Assembly (NCBI RefSeq): GCF_030719035.1
Contig: NZ_CP132203.1
Span: 1,116,001-1,180,000 of the forward strand
Reading direction: 5' to 3'
Origin: Hahella sp. HNIBRBA332
GTDB taxonomy: Bacteria; Pseudomonadota; Gammaproteobacteria; Pseudomonadales; Oleiphilaceae
Length of the DNA stretch: 64,000 nucleotides
Shown: positions 33,905 to 40,855 of the stretch, piece after piece
Layout: each line of letters starts with the position of its first letter
How positions within the stretch are numbered: the stretch's first letter is position 1
Notes under the pieces: generated by a model
Database searches by the model: none
Told to the model about the DNA's origin: nothing
The model's input: the letters and a program-made list of their open reading frames with translations, nothing else
Translations under genes and position numbers: made by a program

Positions 33905-34462
33905 TTAATCCATCCGACGATACATCACGTCAGTTCGAAGCACGTATTTGATTCCGGCTTTGACTTCGCAGCCTTCATGAAATATCTCGTGCTGAAACGC
34001 CAGCGCCAGACCCGCCTTGGGCGAAATTCTGACTTCCGGCGCCACAAAAAATCCGGTTTCGCCCCCAGCTTCAACTTCATTCAGATATAGCAGCAACGTG
34101 TAAAAGCTACGCTCGTCTTTTGAACGCCCATAAAAGCCGTCGGAGTGAGGGGCGAACTTCATCCCAGGTTTGTATCGGTAGCACCGAAATAGCTCATTCA
34201 ATCCGGCAATGGTCCATCCAAATACCGTTTGAGGCAGGTCACTCTTTATTTTCTGGAACAGGTAGGCGGCATAGTCAGGGTCGCTTTTCATCACCCTTTC
34301 GTTATTTCGATAGTCTGGTTTATAGATTTCGCCTTTATGTGTGTGAAGGGGGGCTGCCTGGGGATTTTGATTATCAATGAACTGGATCCATTCAAGGCAT
34401 TCCTGCACTGAAATAACCTCTTCCACGGTGGAAATATACGGGGCGCTATGATCAATATTCAT
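33905..34462 (-). CDS. 2-oxoglutarate/Fe(II) oxygenase, prolyl 4-hydroxylase-like
   Basis: A 185-residue oxygenase of the P4Hc type. The facial triad is H106 and D108 (FAPHSDGF) and H162 (IFHEGCEV), with basic residues K172 and R176 for 2-oxoglutarate in AGIKYVLRTDVMY. The strand SFYTLLLYLNEVEAGGETGFF is characteristic. It would hydroxylate proline or another residue on an unknown protein or peptide. No signal peptide. It stands alone: divergent spacing on one side and a convergent 5'-nucleotidase on the other. The family also includes PKHD-type and AlkB-like enzymes, so the substrate should be left open. Confidence 0.85.
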   Translation of the reverse strand: MNIDHSAPYISTVEEVISVQECLEWIQFIDNQNPQAAPLHTHKGEIYKPDYRNNERVMKSDPDYAAYLFQKIKSDLPQTVFGWTIAGLNELFRCYRYKPGMKFAPHSDGFYGRSKDERSFYTLLLYLNEVEAGGETGFFVAPEVRISPKAGLALAFQHEIFHEGCEVKAGIKYVLRTDVMYRRMD

Positions 34463-34822
34463 GTGGATTTTGTGTGCCGGAGATATTAAGGAAGTGAGCG
34501 TTTGATAGCGGCGATTATTGTATCATTTTTTGCGTATTTTTAGGCTTCTTTATCGATGCTTTGCATTATTTAACTGATTGAAAATAAAGAAATTAATTTG
34601 TTTTTGCGTGAAGGTTTAGCTGGCATTCTGGTGACGTCATCAGGAGATGGAATTTAAGTGTCTGATGTGAGTATTTAGCTCATACAGTCAATGCGAAGGT
34701 TGAATCAGAGTGTTCATTGGATATCTCGATGGCCAGCCCTGTCATTAATCCTGAAAACGACAGGACCTGCGCAGGGCAGGTCCTGTATCTGCTTCCTTAG
34801 TTCTGTCGAGTACGCGCTGTAT
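34463..34822. other. intergenic region upstream of the oxygenase gene
   Basis: 360 AT-rich bases between two minus-strand genes. The oxygenase promoter should be here on the minus strand, near 34500-34600, but no clear hexamers were identified. It ends with the terminator of the phosphoesterase gene at 34760-34786. No gene is supported. Confidence 0.5.
34760..34786 (-). terminator. terminator of the phosphoesterase gene
   Basis: ACAGGACCTGC (34760-34770) and GCAGGTCCTGT (34776-34786) make a perfect 11-bp stem with a 5-base loop. On the minus strand it is followed by CGTTTTC, about 37 bases after the stop codon. Confidence 0.8.
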
Positions 34823-36787
34823 TTACTCTCTCTTCTTTAGATAAGCGCCCGGACATGCCCAGATATGCGCATCGGATAGAGGTTGATAGAAGACCCAGAG
34901 AGTGTCCTTAAGCGTCGCGATGGCGAGAGGCGTGTCGGAGTTGCGGAATACGCCGGAAACCGCGCCGGTTTCGCTCCAGCCCGCCTCAGCCAGGGTTCCA
35001 TACCCATTGCTGGTAGTGTCGTTCTCGGCCGGGTTGTAGGAAACGGGATTAGCGGGCGTCAGGGTTCCGCTTATGGAAAAGGTTTCAAACAGTAACTGGC
35101 CGTTAGCCGGGCCATCGGTGAGTCGGTTATGCGCCAGATAAACGACGCCGTTGAGGGTTGCGGCGGCTATTTCTCCTGACGCGCCGACGCCTTCCGCCAC
35201 AGGCTCATCTTCATTCGGCGTTACCGGATTGGGCGCTGCGCTGAAGTGATTCAGGGGGAAGGCGCTGGCGGACCATTGATTCACGGTGGTGTCGTCATAG
35301 GGGCCGGCGTATTGGCTGTTCTCCACCGTCACTCTATTGAATTCTCCGGTGTTGTAGCTCATACAAGCTAACTGTCCGGTTTTCACGATCTTATAGATCA
35401 ATAGAATTGTGGGCCCCAGTGCTGCGAGCGTGAAAGGACCTTCGCTGTGAGTGCAAATAGCGGAGGAGGGACCCTGCCAGGCTCCGTTGCTGAAGGTCAG
35501 GCTGTGCAATTGCTGAGTCGCATTATCACGGTAGACCAGCATAAATGCTGACTGGTGCGGGATGCTGATCAGGGCGATTTCCTCGACTTCTCCGGTATCG
35601 GGCGCTTCCGCCAGTCGCCAACCGCTTTCAAGATCATAGTGCTTGATGATCAGTCGCTTATTCGAGTCCCGGTAGGCTAGCGCGAGCCCGTCTGTATTAG
35701 AAGCCAAATGCAGGTAGCCATCGCCATCCTCTGCGACGGTGACTTCCGGCGACCATCTATGGCCGTCAAACACGCAGTACTTCAATGTTCCATCGATATC
35801 TGCGCTGACGACATAGAGTTCATCCCGGTAAGCGGCGGCGCTCAGGTTCTGCTTGCCGCCAAGGGGTGTTTCCTGTGGAGGCTGCCATTGGAAGGATTTG
35901 CCCCACAGGAACTGAAACCAGTTGGCGTCTCTGTCGTTTTTCTGCAGGTCGCCCAGGTTGAAGTTCTTTTCGATGGTTTTGAGCAAGCTGTAATGGTTGT
36001 AACCTTCCGCCTGTTTCCCGGGGGCGATCATGTCTCCGAGAAGCACGGTATAGATCTGGTTGGGGCCATCGTAGGTGTACTTTTTGCCTTTGTCGTAAAA
36101 GGCTTCGAAGTCGGCTTCGTCGTAGGTGACGACCACCAGGGTTTTCGGCGGCAGTTTGCTGTTGGGGCCGGGAAAGTTCAGGCCGGCGAAGAAGGATTGC
36201 AGCCATTTCGCCTGCTGGTCGACCAATACTGGGGCGCGTTCGCCATTCAGACTGTTATTGAGCGTGCCCACCAGATAATGGCCGTCGTTCCACATATTGG
36301 GCGTGAACCAGGCATATTCTGGAAAGTCATTATTGAGCAGGTCGCGCCAAAACCCGGCTTCGTTGTCTATTTTTTTCCAGCGTTCCTGATTGTCCAGGAT
36401 GTTCTGGAAGGATGAAAACGGATTGTGTTTGATCACATAGGGATAGTGGTCGCGAGGCTTGAAGTTCTCGGGAACCCAGGGCGTATCGTCAGGGACGTAG
36501 CTGTCCATATAGGCTTTCCAGCGTAAATTCTGCGGAGAAGCCTCAATGAGGTCCACTATGGTTTTCTGGGGGAGGGGTTGCGGCTGGTCGTCATCGCTGA
36601 CATTGCAGAGCTCTCCCGCAATGGACGTAATGTAGTTGGTCTGAGAAGGATGCATGACGCCGAAGCTGTTGGTCAGCTCAATTCCCTGGGCGGCCAGGTT
36701 GCGCATGTACTCGTTCTCTTGCACGTACCCCCGGTATTCATTTTCGAACATGATGATCAGGACATGATCAAAGACGCGCTCTTCCAT
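34823..36787 (-). CDS. acid-phosphatase/phospholipase C-family phosphoesterase with large C-terminal extension
   Basis: 654 residues. The first part (about 1-310) is a phosphoesterase of the AcpA/PLC family: FDHVLIIMFENEYRGYV, GVMHPSQTNYI (nucleophile region), TYDEADFEAFY (metal site) and YNHYSLLKTIEKNFNLG (histidine). The remaining 340 residues are a set of repeated strand pairs (for example LSAAAYRDELYVVSADIDG, LHLASNTDGLALAYRDSN) that read like a beta-propeller or lectin domain. There is no obvious signal peptide, which is odd for this family. GGGAGG precedes the ATG. It is a single gene with its own terminator. A surface or carbohydrate target is inferred from the extension only. Confidence 0.8.
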   Translation of the reverse strand: MEERVFDHVLIIMFENEYRGYVQENEYMRNLAAQGIELTNSFGVMHPSQTNYITSIAGELCNVSDDDQPQPLPQKTIVDLIEASPQNLRWKAYMDSYVPDDTPWVPENFKPRDHYPYVIKHNPFSSFQNILDNQERWKKIDNEAGFWRDLLNNDFPEYAWFTPNMWNDGHYLVGTLNNSLNGERAPVLVDQQAKWLQSFFAGLNFPGPNSKLPPKTLVVVTYDEADFEAFYDKGKKYTYDGPNQIYTVLLGDMIAPGKQAEGYNHYSLLKTIEKNFNLGDLQKNDRDANWFQFLWGKSFQWQPPQETPLGGKQNLSAAAYRDELYVVSADIDGTLKYCVFDGHRWSPEVTVAEDGDGYLHLASNTDGLALAYRDSNKRLIIKHYDLESGWRLAEAPDTGEVEEIALISIPHQSAFMLVYRDNATQQLHSLTFSNGAWQGPSSAICTHSEGPFTLAALGPTILLIYKIVKTGQLACMSYNTGEFNRVTVENSQYAGPYDDTTVNQWSASAFPLNHFSAAPNPVTPNEDEPVAEGVGASGEIAAATLNGVVYLAHNRLTDGPANGQLLFETFSISGTLTPANPVSYNPAENDTTSNGYGTLAEAGWSETGAVSGVFRNSDTPLAIATLKDTLWVFYQPLSDAHIWACPGAYLKKRE

Positions 36788-37140
36788 AAAACCTCCCTAT
36801 TCGCCTTGGGCGGATAAACTGTACTGGCGGAGTGGAACTCTAACTTTCCGGTGCGGAAATGAGTCCCCACATAGTCTGGATTTTTGTAGGGAATGCAGTC
36901 AGTGAGTCCGATAAAAACGCATTCAGTGGAAGGGGAGTTGAGGGGAATGGAGTCTGACTGAGACAAATTTTCCAACCCGTCCATAGAGGGCTCCCTGGGC
37001 TTTGATCCACTAACCACTTGCTTCCGCGCAGCAATCTGAAGCCAACTTTTTGTCTTCTGTTGAGGGTTAGTATAGACCGTTTACTGATCAGTCAGGGGGC
37101 GTCAGGTATTCAGGGCTTTCGTTATTTCAAAAACGGATGT
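36788..37140. other. intergenic region with no clear gene
   Basis: 353 bases between two minus-strand genes. An 86-codon frame on the minus strand (36757-37017) overlaps the phosphoesterase start by 31 bases and has no ribosome site, so I do not call it. The promoter of the phosphoesterase gene should lie here. Confidence 0.5.
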
Positions 37141-37512
37141 TTAGCAGGTGGTGCAGGGAAGCAGCTTTTGCAAATCTCTGTCCCACTCGAACAGCACTTC
37201 GTGTGATTTGGGGGATGCTGGCCATCCCTTTTCCTGCGCCGACTCGATGACCTTTCTGACTTCGGCGGGAGTGACTGGCCTCAGCTCAAATAGGTTTGGC
37301 GCTTTTTCTGGAGGGCATGAGATCAGGGGGCCGAAGTTGAGCCAGGGATCATCAAAGCGTGTGATAACAATCAGCTTCTGACTTTTGTTATCGGATGGCC
37401 AGACCGTGAGTCGTAGATATCCGGCCTCTTCTTTCAAGCATTTCTCATGAGAAATGGCGTAGTTGAAAGTGAGTTCGTTCACCGAAATTTTGCGAAGCTT
37501 GCTTTTCATCAA
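37141..37512 (-). CDS. hypothetical protein
   Basis: A 123-residue protein I do not recognise, starting MMKSKLRKISVNELTFNYA. It looks soluble and mixed alpha/beta, with the segments LRLTVWPSDNKSQKLIVITRFDDPW and LRPVTPAEVRKVIESAQEKGW and a C-terminal CTTC (119/120-123) pair that could bind a metal. The first strands (FNYAISHEKCLKEEAGYLRLTVWP) resemble a small beta-sheet domain of uncharacterised Hahella-type proteins, but I cannot place the family. A start one codon later is equally possible. It is followed on the same strand by the phosphoesterase gene after 353 bases and is preceded by aceA's terminator. Confidence 0.6.
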   Translation of the reverse strand: MMKSKLRKISVNELTFNYAISHEKCLKEEAGYLRLTVWPSDNKSQKLIVITRFDDPWLNFGPLISCPPEKAPNLFELRPVTPAEVRKVIESAQEKGWPASPKSHEVLFEWDRDLQKLLPCTTC

Positions 37513-37554
37513 ATAAGACGGCTCTATTGGCGCAACTAGGGTTCAATAATAAAC

Positions 37555-37586
37555 AAAAAAAGGCGACCTTGCGGCCGCCTTTTTTC
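37555..37586 (-). terminator. terminator of aceA
   Basis: AAAAAAGGCG (37556-37565) pairs with CGCCTTTTTT (37576-37585). On the minus strand the T tract follows directly, 26 bases after the aceA stop. The symmetrical A/T flanks would also stop transcripts from the other side. Confidence 0.85.
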
Positions 37587-37611
37587 GGGGACTTAGCGTG
37601 AAAATCGGTTC

Positions 37612-38946
37612 TTAGTGGAACTGATCTTCTTCAGTTGAGCCGGTCAGAGCGGTTACTGAAGACTGACCGCCCTGGATAACGGTGGTCATGTCGTCGAAGT
37701 AGCCGGTGCCGACTTCTTGCTGGTGAGCAACGAAGGTGTAACCCCGTTCCGCAGCAGCAAATTCGGTTTCCTGCAGTTCCACGTATGCGGACATGTCGTT
37801 GCGAGCGTACTTGTACGCCAAGTCGAACATGTTGTACCACATGTTGTGGATGCCCGCCAAAGTGATGAACTGGAACTTGTAGCCCATGGCTGACAGTTCG
37901 CGCTGGAACTTGGCGATAGTGGCGTCGTCCAGGTTCTTCTTCCAGTTGAAGGAAGGAGAGCAGTTGTAGGACAACAGTTGATCTGGATATTCTCTCTTGA
38001 TCGCTTCCGCGAACTTCCTGGCTTCGGCCAGATCCGGCGTCGCTGTTTCACACCACAGCAGGTCAGCGTATGGCGCGTAAGCCAGACCGCGAGCGATGGC
38101 TTGGTCAATACCGGCTTTAACGCGGTAGAAGCCTTCGGAAGTACGGTCGCCAGTGACGAACGGCTTGTCATAGTCGTCGCAATCGGAAGTCAGCAGATCC
38201 GCCGCGTTGGCGTCAGTACGCGCCAGAACGATGGTGGAGGCGCCGGAAACGTCTGCAGCCAAACGTGCAGCGATCAGCTTTTGTACGGCTTCCTGAGTAG
38301 GAACCAGTACTTTTCCGCCCATGTGGCCGCACTTCTTAACAGAAGCCAACTGGTCTTCGAAGTGAACGCCGGAAGCGCCTGCTTCGATCATGGCGCGCAT
38401 CAGTTCGTAGGCGTTCAATACGCCGCCGAAACCGGCTTCCGCGTCAGCGACGATTGGAGCGAAGTAATCAATGTAGCCTTCGTCGCCTGGATTCAGGCCT
38501 TTTTTCCACTGAATCTGGTCAGCGCGACGGAAAGAGTTGTTGATGCGCTTAACGACTGCTGGAACAGAGTCCACCGGGTACAGAGATTGATCCGGGAACA
38601 TGGACATGTAGGAGTTGTTGTCCGCAGCAACCTGCCAGCCTGACAGGTAGATAGCCTGGATGCCGGCTTTAACTTGTTGTACAGCCTGACCGCCGGTCAG
38701 AGCGCCCATGGCGTTTACGAAGTCCTTCTCAGGACGAAAAGCGGGTTTGGCGCCTTCATTGATCAGCTTCCACAGCTTTTCAGCGCCGCGCTTGGCGATA
38801 GTGTTTTCGATTTTCAGGGAACCACGCAGGCGCACTACGTCTTCAGCAGAGTAGGTGCGTCTTACGCCTTTCCAACGTGGGTTTTCCGCCCAGTCCTTCT
38901 CGATGGCTGCTATTTCTTCAGCGCGATTGTAATTTCCAGTTGTCAT
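37612..38946 (-). CDS. aceA: isocitrate lyase
   Basis: Glyoxylate-bypass enzyme that splits isocitrate into succinate and glyoxylate, allowing growth on acetate or fatty acids. 444 residues (E. coli 434), the enterobacterial-type short form rather than the 531-residue Pseudomonas form. The catalytic cysteine lies in KKCGHMGGKV; NCSPSFNWKKN and YADLLWCETATPDL hold further active-site residues. The ATG at 38946 is preceded by AGAGG. Malate synthase is not nearby. It is divergent from a LysR gene with a TTGT-N5-ACAA site between them, so regulation by that protein is plausible. A strong terminator closes the gene. Confidence 0.97.
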   Translation of the reverse strand: MTTGNYNRAEEIAAIEKDWAENPRWKGVRRTYSAEDVVRLRGSLKIENTIAKRGAEKLWKLINEGAKPAFRPEKDFVNAMGALTGGQAVQQVKAGIQAIYLSGWQVAADNNSYMSMFPDQSLYPVDSVPAVVKRINNSFRRADQIQWKKGLNPGDEGYIDYFAPIVADAEAGFGGVLNAYELMRAMIEAGASGVHFEDQLASVKKCGHMGGKVLVPTQEAVQKLIAARLAADVSGASTIVLARTDANAADLLTSDCDDYDKPFVTGDRTSEGFYRVKAGIDQAIARGLAYAPYADLLWCETATPDLAEARKFAEAIKREYPDQLLSYNCSPSFNWKKNLDDATIAKFQRELSAMGYKFQFITLAGIHNMWYNMFDLAYKYARNDMSAYVELQETEFAAAERGYTFVAHQQEVGTGYFDDMTTVIQGGQSSVTALTGSTEEDQFH

Positions 38947-38980
38947 CGCTCAACGACCCTCTTTTGGCTTAGTTGAATTT

Positions 38981-38993
38981 TTGTACGAGACAA
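38981..38993. promoter_or_regulatory. candidate LysR-type operator between aceA and lysR
   Basis: TTGT-N5-ACAA at 38981-38993 is a dyad with the T-N11-A spacing of LysR binding sites. A direct repeat of TGTACGA (38982-38988 and 38996-39002, 14 bases apart) overlaps it. The 107-base divergent intergenic region is where an autoregulatory LysR protein would bind. No biochemical evidence; this is pattern-based. Confidence 0.5.
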
Positions 38994-39053
38994 AGTGTAC
39001 GACTTTAGTCATAATTTCTTAAATTTATAGTTTTTATTTTCGGTATTCGCGAA

Positions 39054-40016
39054 ATGAATGTAAGTCGTATCGATTTGAATTTATTGGTTTTTCTTGATGT
39101 TTTGCTGCGTGAAAAAAGCGTCACCAAGGCGGCGAATCACTTGGGAATCACGCAGCCGGCCATGAGTAATGGTCTGCGTCGTCTGCGGGATATGTTTGGC
39201 GATCCATTGCTGGTGCGCACCAGTGAGGGCATGACGGCGACGGCCCGCGCACTGGAGTTGCAGCCGATGGTGCGGTCGATTTTGTCCGATATAGATATGG
39301 TGGTGCAGCCGAAGGAAGTGTTTTCGCCAGCCACCAGCCGCCGCGTCTTCCGCATTATGGCCAGCGACTATGCGGAAAGTACGCTAATCCCCGCTTTGTT
39401 GCGTCGCCTGCGCAGAGTGGCGCCGAATATCATTCTGGATGTACTGACTCCCAGCGACGTCAGCTTTCTCGATGTGGAGCAGGGCAGGGTTGATATGGCG
39501 ATCAACCGCTTTGACAAAATGCCCCAGTCTTTCCACCAGAAAACCATTTGGGAGGACAGCTTTTCCTGCCTGTTGAGCGTTCATAATCCGTTGGTGTTCG
39601 ATTTCACTTTGGAGAACTATCTCAACGCCAATCATATCTGGGTCAGTAAAACCGGCTTTGGCGTAGGGGTGGGGGTCAACCCCAAGGACGTGCAGCGTTT
39701 GGGATGGGTGGATGAGGCGCTGACCCGTTTGGGACGAAAGCGGAAGATCAGCGTGTTTACCCGTCACTATCAGGTGGCGATGTTGCTCGCGCAGCAGCAT
39801 GACCTGATCGCCACTTTGCCGAGCCGCGCCGCGCTGTTGACTCTGGATAGCCCGGGGGTGGTGGTCAAGGAACCGCCTTTTCCCATTCCGCCGATCGAGC
39901 TGAAAATGGCGTGGAGCCCCCTGTTGCAGAACAACTCAGATCACCGCTGGCTGCGTCAACTGATTACGGAAGTCGCCAACGAACCCGAAGAGAGGGAGAC
40001 CCGGGCCAAGGACTGA
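39054..40016 (+). CDS. LysR-family transcriptional regulator
   Basis: 320-residue LysR-type regulator with an N-terminal winged helix (DLNLLVFLDVLLREKSVTKAANHLGITQPAMSNGLRRLRDMFGDPLLVR) and a periplasmic-binding-like effector domain from about residue 90. It resembles the NodD/LeuO/PA-type subgroup that begins with R-I-D-L-N-L. It is divergent from aceA across a short intergenic space, so the likely target is aceA, perhaps with acetate, glyoxylate or a C2-related ligand. No ortholog with known ligand is recognised. The gene is followed 32 bases later by the end of a convergent cyclic-nucleotide-binding protein gene. Confidence 0.88.
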   Translation: MNVSRIDLNLLVFLDVLLREKSVTKAANHLGITQPAMSNGLRRLRDMFGDPLLVRTSEGMTATARALELQPMVRSILSDIDMVVQPKEVFSPATSRRVFRIMASDYAESTLIPALLRRLRRVAPNIILDVLTPSDVSFLDVEQGRVDMAINRFDKMPQSFHQKTIWEDSFSCLLSVHNPLVFDFTLENYLNANHIWVSKTGFGVGVGVNPKDVQRLGWVDEALTRLGRKRKISVFTRHYQVAMLLAQQHDLIATLPSRAALLTLDSPGVVVKEPPFPIPPIELKMAWSPLLQNNSDHRWLRQLITEVANEPEERETRAKD

Positions 40017-40048
40017 TGACCTTGCCGTGCGCTTCTGCCGCTGACGAC

Positions 40049-40828
40049 TCAGGATTTTTGCATGACGTCCACCAGCTTATTGTTCAGCTCCAATATTTGC
40101 TTGGCCATATTTTCCATCAGCGCCAGACAGGTGCGCGGCTGGTTGCGAATCAGAAAGATAAACTCATCCATGGGCGCAGACATTACCGTGCAAGGGCGGT
40201 CGGCGATGACTGTGGCGGTGCGGGGCGTTTTGGTCAACGCCGCCATAGCGCCGAAAATCTCATTGGGGCCGACCTTGCCGACTAATTGATCCTTCACGTA
40301 CACCGACGCTTCGCCGCTGATCAGATCGAACACTTCGTCAGCGGAATCACCCTCTCGAATAATCACTTCTCCTTGTTTGAACGACTTGAAGGAAGTGTGG
40401 GTTTCATTCTGAGTATCGAGACCATGACAGCAGGCTTCGGCGAAAAAGGCTGAGATCTGCATGAGATATTCTTTGAAATGCACTGAGCCCGCGGCGGCGT
40501 CCCGAAAATGCTTCTTGCTGATCTGGGCCAGGGTGGCGGGGCCGTCTGAGCGGATGACCGGTTCTGGGAATCCTGACAGCACCTGAATGCCGATCAGGTC
40601 TCCTTGCTCGAAGTGATAAACCGGACGGTCATTCGTTACCGCTTCCAGCTCGCCTGATTCGACGAAGTACAGATAGTCGCCGTCGAACTCCCGGTACAAG
40701 TCGTCGATATAGTCGAATTTGACGCTGTCGCACAGCATCTTGATGGCGTCATACAGCTTGGCGCTGCTCTGGGTGACGTTTGCGCCCAGAGCTTGCAGCC
40801 TGTCCGTTGTGCTATTGATGAAACGCAT
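40049..40828 (-). CDS. cyclic-nucleotide-binding-domain protein without DNA-binding domain
   Basis: 259 residues. Residues about 146-235 form a cNMP-binding fold (FKQGEVIIREGDSADEVFDLISGEASVYVKD, then the phosphate cassette EIFGAMAALTKTPRTATV). The arginine is kept but the usual FGE glutamate is alanine. A weaker, degenerate copy occupies residues about 40-110 (ESGELEAVTNDRPVYHFEQGDLIGIQVL). The C terminus is one helix (LALMENMAKQILELNNKLVDVM); no helix-turn-helix is present, so it is not a Crp-type factor. It is the last gene of a minus-strand operon with the FecR and TPR-barrel genes, beside an adenylate cyclase. I infer a cAMP effector by context. Confidence 0.8.
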   Translation of the reverse strand: MRFINSTTDRLQALGANVTQSSAKLYDAIKMLCDSVKFDYIDDLYREFDGDYLYFVESGELEAVTNDRPVYHFEQGDLIGIQVLSGFPEPVIRSDGPATLAQISKKHFRDAAAGSVHFKEYLMQISAFFAEACCHGLDTQNETHTSFKSFKQGEVIIREGDSADEVFDLISGEASVYVKDQLVGKVGPNEIFGAMAALTKTPRTATVIADRPCTVMSAPMDEFIFLIRNQPRTCLALMENMAKQILELNNKLVDVMQKS

Positions 40829-40855
40829 GATGTTAGTTCCCCCGCAGAGACGGAC

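Noticed and set aside
36757..37017. 86-codon minus-strand frame just upstream of the phosphoesterase gene
   Set aside because: It overlaps the phosphoesterase start by 31 bases in another frame, has no ribosome site and no recognisable sequence.
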